Positions 45,572 to 54,156 of a DNA stretch of 64,000 bases are shown here, piece after piece. Numbering within the stretch: position 1 is the first letter of the stretch; the number at the start of each line of letters is the position of its first letter. Under the pieces are notes generated by a model that was not told the origin of the DNA, searched no databases, and saw nothing but the letters and a program-made list of their open reading frames with translations. Made by a program: the position numbers and the translations under genes. The DNA lies in NCBI RefSeq assembly GCF_016820445.1, contig NZ_JADHDT010000003.1, positions 62,001 to 126,000 on the forward strand, read 5' to 3'. The DNA comes from Sphingomonas beigongshangi (lineage in GTDB: Bacteria; Pseudomonadota; Alphaproteobacteria; Sphingomonadales; Sphingomonadaceae).

Positions 45572-47275
45572 ATGACGCTTCGCCTGACGCTTGCCGCTGC
45601 TCTGTTCCTGTCGGCCAGCGCCTTCGCCGCGGAGCCGGGCAAGCCGCCGATCACCGCCCAGGTCTCCGCCTCCGGCGGCCAGCTCGATCCGGCGCAGAAG
45701 AAGCTCAAGTTCGAGTCCGCCGACCTGCAGTTCGAGGTGGATCCGGACCGCGAGGTGCTGAACGGCGTCGCGTCGCTCGTCTTCACGACGCGGGACCGCA
45801 CCGACAAGGTCGTCATCGATCTCGACAACAATTACACCGTCACCGCGGTGACGGTCGACGGCGTCGACGCGTCCTTCCAGAACCCGCAGGGCCGGATGAC
45901 GATCAAGCTCGCCAAGAAGGCGGCGAAGGACGCCAAGCTGATCGTCAAGATCACTTATGGCGGTCGTCCCCACACCGCCGTGCGGGCGCCATGGGACGGC
46001 GGTTTCGTCTGGGCGAAGACGCCGGGCGGGCAACCCTGGATCGCAACCGCCGTGCAGATGGAAGGGTGCGACCTGTTCTGGCCGTGCATCGACTATCCGA
46101 CCTACGAGCCGGAGAAGGTGACGCTGCACATCACCGTGCCCAAGGGCCTGAAGGCGCCGTCGAACGGCCGGCTGCTCGGCGTCGATCAGCTGCAGGACGG
46201 GCGCACGACCTGGAACTGGGAGGTCGCCCATCCCAACCTCTATGGCATCGCGCTCAACGTCGGGCCGTACGAGGAGATCGCCGGCACCTACAAGAGCCGG
46301 TTCGGCGACACGATTCCGATGTTCTACTGGTATCTGCCCGGCGAGACGGAGCAGGCGAAGGGGCTGTTTGCCGAATTCGCCCCCACGCTCGACTTCTACG
46401 AAGGCGTGATCGGCCCCTACCCCTGGTACACCGAGAAGGTCGGCGTCGTGGAGACGCCGCACAAGGGCATGGAGCATCAGACGATCAACGCCTACGGCAA
46501 TGCCTATGCCAAGGCGCCCGAGGGGTTCGACTGGCTGTTCCAGCACGAATTCGGGCACGAATGGTTCGCCAACCAGATGACGGCCGTGAACTGGGACGAC
46601 TTCTGGCTGCACGAGGGCTTCACCGCCTATATGCAGCCGCTCTACGGCCGCTGGCGCGAAGGCGACGGGCGCTACACCGCGATGATGCTGGCGGCGCGGC
46701 CGGGCATCCAGAACAAGTCGCCGCTCGTCACCGGCAAGCCGCAGACCGCCGAGGATGTGTACGAGAAGGCGCCGGGCCGCGGCGGCGACATCTATACGAA
46801 GGGCGAGTGGATCCTCCACACGCTGCGCAATGCGATCGGCGACAAGGCGTTTTTCGACGCAGTGAAGCTGCTCGTCTACAACCGCACCGATCCCGCGCCG
46901 GGCAATTTCCAGCCCGTGTTCCGCACGACGCCGGACTTCATCCGCTTCGTCAACCAGACGACGGGTCAGGACTGGCAATGGTTCTTCGACGTCTACCTGT
47001 ACCAGGCCGCGCTGCCCAAGCTCGTCGCCAACCGCAACGCGAGCCAGCTGACGCTGAAATGGCAGACGCCGCTGAACAAGCCCTTCCCGTTGCCGGTCGA
47101 GGTGCAGATCGACGATCGCGTCGAGAAGGTGCCGATGACCGGGGGCCTGGCGACGATTACCGTGCCGGAAGGCGCGCATGTCGTGATCGACCCGATGAGC
47201 CGCCTGCTCAAGCAGGACGACGCCGTCGACGCCTTCCAGGCGTGGAAGGCGGCGCAGGCGCCGGCAAAGAAATGA
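45572..47275 (+). CDS. M1-family zinc aminopeptidase, secreted
   Basis: A 567-residue zinc metallopeptidase of the M1 (gluzincin) family. A signal peptide ends near AFAAEPGK (residue 20). The zinc site is HEFGH at 325-329 with the third ligand E348, and GMEHQTINAYG corresponds to the GxMEN substrate motif. The C-terminal ERAP1-like domain of larger M1 enzymes is absent; this is the shorter leukotriene-A4-hydrolase-like form. It is in tandem with a paralogue, and divergent from lon. Confidence 0.92.
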   Translation: MTLRLTLAAALFLSASAFAAEPGKPPITAQVSASGGQLDPAQKKLKFESADLQFEVDPDREVLNGVASLVFTTRDRTDKVVIDLDNNYTVTAVTVDGVDASFQNPQGRMTIKLAKKAAKDAKLIVKITYGGRPHTAVRAPWDGGFVWAKTPGGQPWIATAVQMEGCDLFWPCIDYPTYEPEKVTLHITVPKGLKAPSNGRLLGVDQLQDGRTTWNWEVAHPNLYGIALNVGPYEEIAGTYKSRFGDTIPMFYWYLPGETEQAKGLFAEFAPTLDFYEGVIGPYPWYTEKVGVVETPHKGMEHQTINAYGNAYAKAPEGFDWLFQHEFGHEWFANQMTAVNWDDFWLHEGFTAYMQPLYGRWREGDGRYTAMMLAARPGIQNKSPLVTGKPQTAEDVYEKAPGRGGDIYTKGEWILHTLRNAIGDKAFFDAVKLLVYNRTDPAPGNFQPVFRTTPDFIRFVNQTTGQDWQWFFDVYLYQAALPKLVANRNASQLTLKWQTPLNKPFPLPVEVQIDDRVEKVPMTGGLATITVPEGAHVVIDPMSRLLKQDDAVDAFQAWKAAQAPAKK

Positions 47276-47287
47276 CAATCACACAAT

Positions 47288-47428
47288 CCTCCCCTGCTTT
47301 GCAGGGGAGGGGGACCGCGCCTCGAAGAGGCGTGGTGGAGGGGCAGCCCAACAGAGCGACGTGCTTGGGGCTGCCCCTCCACCACCAGCCTGCGGCTGGC
47401 GGTCCCCCTCCCCGCGGAGCGGGGAGGA
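47288..47428. repeat. Long inverted repeat between the two M1 genes
   Basis: Nested palindromes: an outer CCTCCCC...GGGGAGG hairpin on each side, ACCGC and GCGGT marks, and an inner pair around GGTGGAGGGGCAGCCC/GGGCTGCCCCTCCACC. Together they can fold into one 140-base cruciform. It fits a sphingomonad REP/BIME-type element. Confidence 0.75.
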
Positions 47429-47444
47429 TTTGAGGAGGGAAACC

Positions 47445-49163
47445 ATGAAGACATTGCTCGCCATCTCCGCGCTCGCCCTCGTCGCCGCCGCGCCGGGCCT
47501 CCCCAAGAAGGGCGAGCCGCCGATCACCGAGCAGACGCAAAAGTCCGGCGGCGAGCGTCCGCCCGAACAGATGGCGCTGCGTTTCGACACCGCCGACCTG
47601 TCGTTCGAGGTGCTGCCGGAGACCGAGACGCTGAATGGCGTCGCGACGCTCGGCTTCACCGCCAAGGCGCCGCTGACCCGGCTGTTGATCGACCTCGACC
47701 GAAACCTGCCCGTCACCGCGATCAGCATCGACGGGCAGCCGCTGCCGAAAGCTGCCTGGACCAATCCGGAGGGCCAGCTGGCGATCACCCTGCCCCGCCC
47801 GCTCGCCGCCGGCCAGTCGGTGAGCGCTCGGATCGCCTATGGCGGCCAGCCGCATGTCGCGGTGCGCGCCCCCTGGGACGACGGCATGGTCTGGTCGAAG
47901 ACGCCCGACGGCCGCACCTGGTTCGCGACCACATCGGAAGGCTATGGCTGCGACCTGTTCTGGCCGTGCCTCGACTTTCCGACCGGCGAGCCCGGGGTCG
48001 TCGACCTCCACATCACCATCCCCAAGGGGCTGAAGGCGCCGTCGAACGGCAAGCTGATCTCGGTCGACCAGCTCCCCGATGGACGCACCCGGTGGAACTG
48101 GCGCACGCGCAATCCCAATACCTACGCCATCGCGCTCAACGTCGGGCCGTATGAGGTGATCGAGGGCAGCTACAAGAGCCGCTTCGGCAACGCGATCCCG
48201 ATGTTCTACTGGTATCTGCCCGGCGAGAAGGCGCAGGCGCAAAAGCTGTTCGACGAATTCGCCCCGACGCTGGACTTCTTCGAGGCCAATGTCGGGCCCT
48301 ATCCGTTCGGCGACGAGAAGGTCGGCGTCGTCGAGACCCCGCACAAGGGCATGGAGCATCAGACGATCAACGCCTACGGCAACGACTATGCAAAGGCGAT
48401 CGAGGGATTCGACTGGCTGTTCCAGCACGAATTCACGCACGAATGGTTCGCCAATCAGCTGACCGCGGCCAATTGGGACGATTACTGGCTGCACGAAGGC
48501 TATGGCAGCTACATGCAGCCCGCCTATGGCCTGTGGCGGGAGGGCCGCGCCCGCTATGCCGCCATGCTGCAGGGGCAGCGCGCGACGATCATGAACAAGG
48601 TTCCGATCGTCCAGGACCGGGTGCTGACCGAGGAGCAGGTCTACGAAACCGACCACGGCGGCGCGGGCCAGGATATCTACGTCAAGGGATCGTGGATGCT
48701 GCACACCTTGCGTGGCCTGATCGGCGACGATGCCTTCTGGAAGGTGACGCGCCTCGCCGTCTATGGTCGCCTCGACCCCCGGCCGGGCAATTTCAAACCG
48801 CGTTTCGGCTCCAGCCGCGAATATGAAGGCTTCGTCCGGCAAGTGACGGGCAAGGATTACGGCTGGTTCTTCGACGTCTATCTCCGCCAGGCCAAGCTGC
48901 CCGAATTGCTCGAGACGCGCAGCGGCGATGCGGTGACGCTGGCGTGGAACGTGCCCGGCGGTGGCCCCTTCCCCATGCCGGTCGAGGTCGACGTCGCCGG
49001 CAAGCTGACCACGCTGCCGATGACGGAAGGCCATGGCACGCTGACCATCCCCGCGGGGACCCATTATGTGGTCGATCCCGATGCGAAGATCCTGCGTCGA
49101 AGCGTGGCGGTCGAGGACATGCAGGCCTGGCGCGCCGCCCAGTCCGCGCGGCGCACGCAATGA
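47445..49163 (+). CDS. M1-family zinc aminopeptidase, second copy
   Basis: A 572-residue paralogue of the upstream peptidase with a signal peptide (about 1-17), zinc site HEFTH at 328-332 with E351, and the same GMEHQTINAYG motif. Long identical blocks (YGGxPHxAVRAPWD, CDLFWPC, VGVVETPHKG) mark a tandem duplication with later divergence. GAGGAGGG precedes the ATG. It is coupled by ATGA to the next gene. Confidence 0.92.
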   Translation: MKTLLAISALALVAAAPGLPKKGEPPITEQTQKSGGERPPEQMALRFDTADLSFEVLPETETLNGVATLGFTAKAPLTRLLIDLDRNLPVTAISIDGQPLPKAAWTNPEGQLAITLPRPLAAGQSVSARIAYGGQPHVAVRAPWDDGMVWSKTPDGRTWFATTSEGYGCDLFWPCLDFPTGEPGVVDLHITIPKGLKAPSNGKLISVDQLPDGRTRWNWRTRNPNTYAIALNVGPYEVIEGSYKSRFGNAIPMFYWYLPGEKAQAQKLFDEFAPTLDFFEANVGPYPFGDEKVGVVETPHKGMEHQTINAYGNDYAKAIEGFDWLFQHEFTHEWFANQLTAANWDDYWLHEGYGSYMQPAYGLWREGRARYAAMLQGQRATIMNKVPIVQDRVLTEEQVYETDHGGAGQDIYVKGSWMLHTLRGLIGDDAFWKVTRLAVYGRLDPRPGNFKPRFGSSREYEGFVRQVTGKDYGWFFDVYLRQAKLPELLETRSGDAVTLAWNVPGGGPFPMPVEVDVAGKLTTLPMTEGHGTLTIPAGTHYVVDPDAKILRRSVAVEDMQAWRAAQSARRTQ

Positions 49164-49402
49164 GCCGGCCCGGCTCGCGCCTGGCGCCGCGCGTCGTCGA
49201 GATGGCGGCGATCTTCATGGTCGGCGACGGCCTGATCGGCCTCGTCCAGCCCCGCCGCCACGTCGACCTGTGGAAGGACGAGGCGCTGGGTGCGGAGAAG
49301 GTCGTCGCCCCGTTCGTCGACCGGCCCGGCCGCCGCCGGCTCTATGCGCTGGTGCAGGTCGCCGCCGGCCTCGCGCTTGCCGCAAGGCAGCGCCCGCGAT
49401 GA
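49160..49402 (+). CDS. Small unknown protein
   Basis: An 80-residue protein with two weak hydrophobic stretches (about 14-27 and 62-75) and a basic C-terminus. It overlaps both neighbours by ATGA and so belongs to the M1/ICMT transcript. I do not recognise it. Confidence 0.6.
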   Translation: MSRPGSRLAPRVVEMAAIFMVGDGLIGLVQPRRHVDLWKDEALGAEKVVAPFVDRPGRRRLYALVQVAAGLALAARQRPR

Positions 49403-49980
49403 GCCATTCGACCGGCCTCCCCGCGCTCGCCGTCCTCGCGACGGGGTTCGTCGTCTTCGCCGCGCTCGTCCTCGCCGCGCGCCTCAAGCGCCGCGACGAG
49501 GAAGGGGCAAGGCGCGACGGGCGTTCGCTGCTCGGCATAATGGTCCAGGGCATTGCCTTCGCCGTCTGCGGCAGCGGCCCCATCGCCGTGGCGCTCGATC
49601 CGTTGGGGTTTCCGTCGCTGGCGCTCGCCGCTGCCACCACCTTGCTGCTCCTCGGCGCTATCGGCCTGTTCGTCTGGGCACGCCGCACGATGGGACGGAA
49701 CTGGAGCGTCGTCGCGCGGCTGCGGCAGGACCATGCGCTCGTCACCGCCGGTCCGTTCGCCCATGTCCGTCACCCGATCTACGTCGCGATCGCGCTGCTG
49801 CTGCTCGCCACCGCCATCGCCCTCGGCCATGTGCCGCGCCTCGTCGTAGCATTACCGCTGTATGCACTCGGCACTTGGCTCCGCATCCGGGTGGAGGAGC
49901 GCCTGCTGCTGGCCGCGTTCGGCGACGCCTATCGCGACTATGGGCGCCGGGTGAAGCGCTTCGTCCCCGGCCTGTTCTGA
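49399..49980 (+). CDS. Isoprenylcysteine carboxyl methyltransferase-family membrane protein
   Basis: A 193-residue polytopic membrane protein of the ICMT/phospholipid methyltransferase-like family. The C-terminal cofactor region shows GPFAHVRHPIYVAI (about residue 115) and RIRVEERLLLAAFGDAYRDY. Bacterial members have unknown targets. It starts within the preceding gene stop. Confidence 0.85.
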   Translation: MSHSTGLPALAVLATGFVVFAALVLAARLKRRDEEGARRDGRSLLGIMVQGIAFAVCGSGPIAVALDPLGFPSLALAAATTLLLLGAIGLFVWARRTMGRNWSVVARLRQDHALVTAGPFAHVRHPIYVAIALLLLATAIALGHVPRLVVALPLYALGTWLRIRVEERLLLAAFGDAYRDYGRRVKRFVPGLF

Positions 49981-50065
49981 CAGGTCAGCCGCACCGAGCG
50001 CGCGGCGGGGACCGGCGGCACGGTATCGGCCGCGCCGGCACCAAGAATGTGCGACGCGCGCGGTG

Positions 50066-50605
50066 CTATCGCCCGAGCACGATCATCGTCGCGGGCGCTG
50101 CATTCTGCAGGATATGCACCGCCATCGGCACGCCGACCGCGACCCAGAAGCCGCGCGGCCGCCATGTGGTGTACAATGTCGAGAAGATCAGGAACGGCCA
50201 CCAGATCACCGCCCCCCACAGCGGCGCCAGCGTGGAATGGAGCAACCCCCACAGGATCGCGCTGGCGATCACCGCCTGCCACGGCCCCAGGAAGCGCCGC
50301 AGGATGCCGAGCACGCCCGCCATCAGCAGCGTCTCGGTGATCGGGCTGAACAGCGCGATCATCCCCCACAGCACCACCGGGGGCGCCTCGCCCAGGTCCG
50401 GGCCCGCTCCGCCGGGCACCAGCCGGGTGATGACGAAGCCGATCGCGACGCTGCCGGCCAGCGCCAGCACCCAGCCGAGGAGGATGGCGAGCCACGCGCG
50501 CCGATCCTCGAACAGCGGCGCAGGCAGCACCTTCAGCGGGCCGCGGCCCGCGCGCCACGCAGAACTTTCGACGATAGGATCTTCGCTCGCCGCCGTTTCC
50601 ATCAT
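50066..50605 (-). CDS. CPBP-family membrane protein with altered motif
   Basis: A 179-residue membrane protein resembling the CPBP (Abi, CAAX-like) intramembrane protease family: several hydrophobic helices and motif-like stretches SPITETLLMAG, GLLHSTLAP and VHILQN. The first motif is normally EExxxR; here one glutamate and the arginine are missing, so proteolytic activity is doubtful. AAGGAGG lies seven bases before the ATG at 50605 (a second ATG follows). Confidence 0.7.
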   Translation of the reverse strand: MMETAASEDPIVESSAWRAGRGPLKVLPAPLFEDRRAWLAILLGWVLALAGSVAIGFVITRLVPGGAGPDLGEAPPVVLWGMIALFSPITETLLMAGVLGILRRFLGPWQAVIASAILWGLLHSTLAPLWGAVIWWPFLIFSTLYTTWRPRGFWVAVGVPMAVHILQNAAPATMIVLGR

Positions 50606-50716
50606 GCCCGCGCCTCCTTGCGAACGTGGCATGGCCGCAGAGGCGTTAATGCCCGATGACGCGGCTGCTATCCTTGGGTCTGGGCACCGCCGCGGCGCCG
50701 GCCGCCGGTGCGAACG

Positions 50717-50743
50717 AAAAAGGGCGCCGCTCACGCGACGCCC
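50717..50743 (-). terminator. Rho-independent terminator after clpX
   Basis: Minus strand: GGGCGTCGC, loop GTGA, GCGGCGCCC (9 bp, one G-T), then TTTTT. It is 27 bases past the clpX stop. Confidence 0.85.
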
Positions 50744-50770
50744 CTTCCCTTTTCAGCGGTGCGCTGCGGA

Positions 50771-52036
50771 TCAGGCCGCGGCGCCGTCCTTCTTCTTCTC
50801 GGCATAGACGCGGATCGGTTCCTTGCGGCCCTCGACCACGTCCTTGTCGATCATCACCTCGTCGACGCCCTCCATGCCGGGCAGGTCGAACATCGTGTCG
50901 AGCAGGATGCCCTCCAGGATCGACCGCAGGCCGCGCGCGCCTGTCTTCCGCTCGATCGCCTTTTTGGCGACCGTGGTCAGCGCATCGTCGGTGAAGTCCA
51001 GCTCCACCTGCTCCATCTCGAACAGCTTCTGATACTGTTTGACCAGCGCGTTCTTCGGCTCGGACAGGATCTTGACCAGCGCGGTCACGTCCAGGTCCTC
51101 CAGCGTCGCGATCACCGGCAGGCGACCGACGAACTCGGGGATCAGGCCGAACTTCAGCAGATCCTCGGGCTCGGTCTGGCGCAGATACTCGCCCGTCCGC
51201 TTCTCTTCCGGCGCGGCGACATAGGCGCCGAAGCCGATCGACTTGCCCTGCAGGCGGTCGCCAATGATCTTCTCGAGCCCCGAGAACGCACCGCCGCAGA
51301 TGAACAGGATGTTCGTCGTGTCGACCTGCAGGAATTCCTGCTGCGGATGCTTGCGCCCGCCCTGCGGCGGGACGGAGGCGGTGGTGCCTTCCATCAGCTT
51401 GAGCAGCGCCTGCTGCACGCCCTCGCCCGACACGTCGCGCGTGATCGACGGATTTTCCGCCTTGCGGCTGATCTTGTCGATCTCGTCGATATAGACGATG
51501 CCGCGCTGCGCCCGCTCGACGTTATAATCGGACGCCTGGAGTAGCTTGAGGATGATGTTCTCGACATCCTCGCCGACATAGCCCGCCTCGGTCAGCGTCG
51601 TCGCGTCCGCCATCGTGAACGGCACGTCCAGGATGCGCGCGAGCGTCTGCGCGAGCAGGGTCTTGCCGCAGCCGGTCGGCCCGACCAGCAGGATGTTCGA
51701 CTTGGCGAGTTCGACGTCCGCGCCCTTGGCGCCATGGTTCAGCCGCTTGTAGTGGTTGTGCACCGCCACCGACAGGACGCGCTTCGCCTGCTTCTGGCCG
51801 ATGACGTAATCGTCCAGCACGTTGCAGATTTCCTGCGGCGACGGCACACCGCCATCCTTCTTGGCGACCAGTGCGGACTTGGTCTCCTCGCGGATGATGT
51901 CGTTGCACAGTTCGACGCATTCGTCGCAGATGAACACAGTCGGTCCGGCGATCAGCTTGCGAACCTCGTGCTGCGACTTGCCGCAGAACGAGCAATAGAG
52001 GGTGCTCTTCGAGTCGCCACCGCTCAGTTTCGTCAT
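50771..52036 (-). CDS. clpX: Clp protease ATP-binding subunit ClpX
   Basis: A 421-residue AAA+ unfoldase that feeds ClpP. The N-terminal zinc domain has CSFCGKSQ...CDECVELC (about 16-42), Walker [12 protein letters not shown] is near residue 120 and the IGF loop for ClpP docking follows (KSIGFGAYV). It follows clpP, separated by 133 bases, and is closed by a terminator. Confidence 0.97.
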   Translation of the reverse strand: MTKLSGGDSKSTLYCSFCGKSQHEVRKLIAGPTVFICDECVELCNDIIREETKSALVAKKDGGVPSPQEICNVLDDYVIGQKQAKRVLSVAVHNHYKRLNHGAKGADVELAKSNILLVGPTGCGKTLLAQTLARILDVPFTMADATTLTEAGYVGEDVENIILKLLQASDYNVERAQRGIVYIDEIDKISRKAENPSITRDVSGEGVQQALLKLMEGTTASVPPQGGRKHPQQEFLQVDTTNILFICGGAFSGLEKIIGDRLQGKSIGFGAYVAAPEEKRTGEYLRQTEPEDLLKFGLIPEFVGRLPVIATLEDLDVTALVKILSEPKNALVKQYQKLFEMEQVELDFTDDALTTVAKKAIERKTGARGLRSILEGILLDTMFDLPGMEGVDEVMIDKDVVEGRKEPIRVYAEKKKDGAAA

Positions 52037-52169
52037 TCAAACTTCCTTGTCGCGGGGGAGATTCCCGCTGGTGAGGCCGGGCATGGTAACCCGGCCGGTA
52101 CGCAAACCACAACGGTCAAACGTCCCTAACGGCCGCAACCGGGCGGGCGCCCGGCGCGGCATCAGGGCG

Positions 52170-52859
52170 TTACGCCGCCTGCGCGACCTCGTCGGCCGGC
52201 GTCGGGCGCTTGTCGAACACCTCGTCGACCAGCCCGAAATCCTTTGCCTCATGCGCCTCGAGGAACGTGTCGCGATCCATGCGACGCTCGATCTCCTCCA
52301 GCGGCTGACCGGTGTACTGGGCGTACAGATCGTTCATCCGCTTGCGGATGCGCAGGATTTCCTTGGCCTGGATCTCGATGTCGGACGCCATGCCCTGCGC
52401 GCCGCCCGACGGCTGGTGGATCATGATCCGCGCGTTGGTCAGCGCGATGCGCATGCCGGGCTCGCCGCTGGCAAGCAGGAAGCTGCCCATCGAGGCGGCC
52501 TGGCCGATGCAGACCGTGCCGACGCGCGGGCGGATGTACTGCATCGTGTCGTGGATCGCCATGCCCGCCGTGACGACGCCGCCCGGCGAGTTGATGTACA
52601 TGAAGATGTCCTTCTTCGGGTTCTCGGACTCGAGGAAGAGCAGCTGCGCGGTGATCAGGCTGGCCATGCCGTCCTCGACCCCGCCGGTGACGAAGATGAT
52701 CCGCTCGCGAAGCAGGCGGCTGAAGATGTCGAACGAGCGCTCGCCGCGGTTCGACTGTTCGATCACGATCGGCACGAGGCCCGCCTGGGTTTGCTGCAAG
52801 CCAAGGCCCGCGCGCCCCAGATGGTTCGCGAAATCGCCGGTCTCGAACGGATTGTGCAT
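52170..52859 (-). CDS. clpP: ATP-dependent Clp protease proteolytic subunit
   Basis: A 229-residue serine protease forming the ClpP barrel. Catalytic residues are readable as S123 (GQAASMGSF), H148 ([10 protein letters not shown]) and an aspartate near 195-197. It is in the common clpP-clpX order. Confidence 0.97.
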   Translation of the reverse strand: MHNPFETGDFANHLGRAGLGLQQTQAGLVPIVIEQSNRGERSFDIFSRLLRERIIFVTGGVEDGMASLITAQLLFLESENPKKDIFMYINSPGGVVTAGMAIHDTMQYIRPRVGTVCIGQAASMGSFLLASGEPGMRIALTNARIMIHQPSGGAQGMASDIEIQAKEILRIRKRMNDLYAQYTGQPLEEIERRMDRDTFLEAHEAKDFGLVDEVFDKRPTPADEVAQAA

Positions 52860-52914
52860 GGATGTCTCTCTTGTGCCCTAAGGAACGCCAACATCGGCGC
52901 TCACGGCGGACAGT

Positions 52915-53871
52915 TCAAGCCCCGGCGCCTGGCGCCGGCAGGGCCAGATAGGCAAGCCGCCGAACCTCGCGCCGCCCACGCACCACCGTGTCGAGGATCA
53001 GCCCGGCAAACCAGCAGAGCGCAGCGACCGTCATCAGCCCGGTGATCAGGATCGCGGTCGGAAAGCGCGGCACCAGCCCGGTCTGCATATAGGTGATCGC
53101 CAGCGGAATGCCGAGCGCGACCGCGAGGAGCGCGAGCAACGCCGCGATGAGGCCGAAGAACAGCAGCGGCCGCTCGATCCGGTACAAGGTGACGATCGTT
53201 CGCAGGATACGCCAGCCGTCCGAATAGGTGCTGAGCTTCGACGTCGAGCCCTCCGGCCGCGCGAAATAGGGCGTCTCCACCTCCGCCACCGGCATCTTGA
53301 GCTCCAGCGCGTGGACGCTGATCTCGGTCTCGATCTCGAACCCGGACGACAGCGATGGGAAGCTCTTGACGAAGCGGCGCGAGAAGACGCGATAGCCCGA
53401 CAGGATGTCGGTGAAGCTGCGCCCGAACAGCCGCGCGAGCATGCCGGTCAGCAAGGCGTTGCCGAAGCGGTGACCGCGGCGGTAGCTCTCCTGGACCTGG
53501 CTGATGCGGCTGCCGACGATCATGTCGGCCTGGTCTTCGATCAGGCGCGCGACCAGCGCCGGCGCGGAGGCCGCGTCATAGGTCGCGTCGCCGTCCGCCA
53601 TCACATAGACGTCAGCGTCGATGTCCGCGAACATCCGCCGCACGACGTTGCCCTTGCCCTGGATGCGCTCGCGCCGCACCACGGCGCCGGCCGCGCGCGC
53701 GACCTCGACGGTGCGGTCGCGGGAATTGTTGTCGTAGACGTAGACGGTCGCGTCCGGCAGCGCGGCTTGGAACCCCGCCACCGTCTGCGCGATCGCGGCT
53801 TCCTCGTTGTAGCAGGGCAGCAGGACTGCGATTCGCGGCTGCGTCACTTCACTGCCCCCGTCTTCATGCAA
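52915..53871 (-). CDS. Family 2 glycosyltransferase (dolichyl-phosphate mannose synthase-like)
   Basis: A 318-residue membrane-linked glycosyltransferase. The GT2 catalytic part has VLLPCYNEEAAI (residue 15), the nucleotide-sugar acid in YVMADGDATYDA near 90, and the polyprenyl-phosphate type block LSGYRVFSRRF. Two C-terminal helices (about 230-255, 265-290) anchor it. It probably loads a sugar on a lipid carrier; donor and acceptor are unknown. Confidence 0.88.
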   Translation of the reverse strand: MHEDGGSEVTQPRIAVLLPCYNEEAAIAQTVAGFQAALPDATVYVYDNNSRDRTVEVARAAGAVVRRERIQGKGNVVRRMFADIDADVYVMADGDATYDAASAPALVARLIEDQADMIVGSRISQVQESYRRGHRFGNALLTGMLARLFGRSFTDILSGYRVFSRRFVKSFPSLSSGFEIETEISVHALELKMPVAEVETPYFARPEGSTSKLSTYSDGWRILRTIVTLYRIERPLLFFGLIAALLALLAVALGIPLAITYMQTGLVPRFPTAILITGLMTVAALCWFAGLILDTVVRGRREVRRLAYLALPAPGAGA

Positions 53872-53900
53872 GCGGACAAAAGCCGCGTCCCATTTAGCGT

Positions 53901-54119
53901 CATTCCCGCGCAGGCGGGAATGCAGAAACGCTGATGGCCCGAACTCCTGTGGGCCGTGCGCGTCTGGATCCCCGCCTCCGCGGGGATGACGTTAGGGGTC
54001 GATGCACAAGCCCCAGACATGCGTCATCCCGGCGAATGCCGGGACCCATGGATGCGGAACAACCGAAGAGTTCGCGCCCCCTCGCCATGCGCGTCAGTGG
54101 GTCCCGGCATTCGCCGGGA
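53901..54119. repeat. Cluster of four REP-type palindromes
   Basis: Perfect hairpins CATTCCCGC/GCGGGAATG (53901-53922), ATCCCCGC/GCGGGGAT (53968-53987), TCCCGGC/GCCGGGA (54027-54044), and its inverted mate (54102-54119). The last two share longer flanks in opposite order, like a BIME. The 53872-54156 gap holds nothing else I can name. Confidence 0.85.
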
Positions 54120-54156
54120 CGACGAGCAGGGAGGGAGCAATGCCCCCTCCCCTCGA

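Noticed and set aside
49160..49402. A fusion of the small protein with the M1 peptidase by frameshift
   Set aside because: The M1 gene has a normal end, and ATGA overlaps are the common coupling in this genome.
53901..54119. CRISPR array
   Set aside because: The repeats are palindromes of different types without regular spacers; no cas genes are present.
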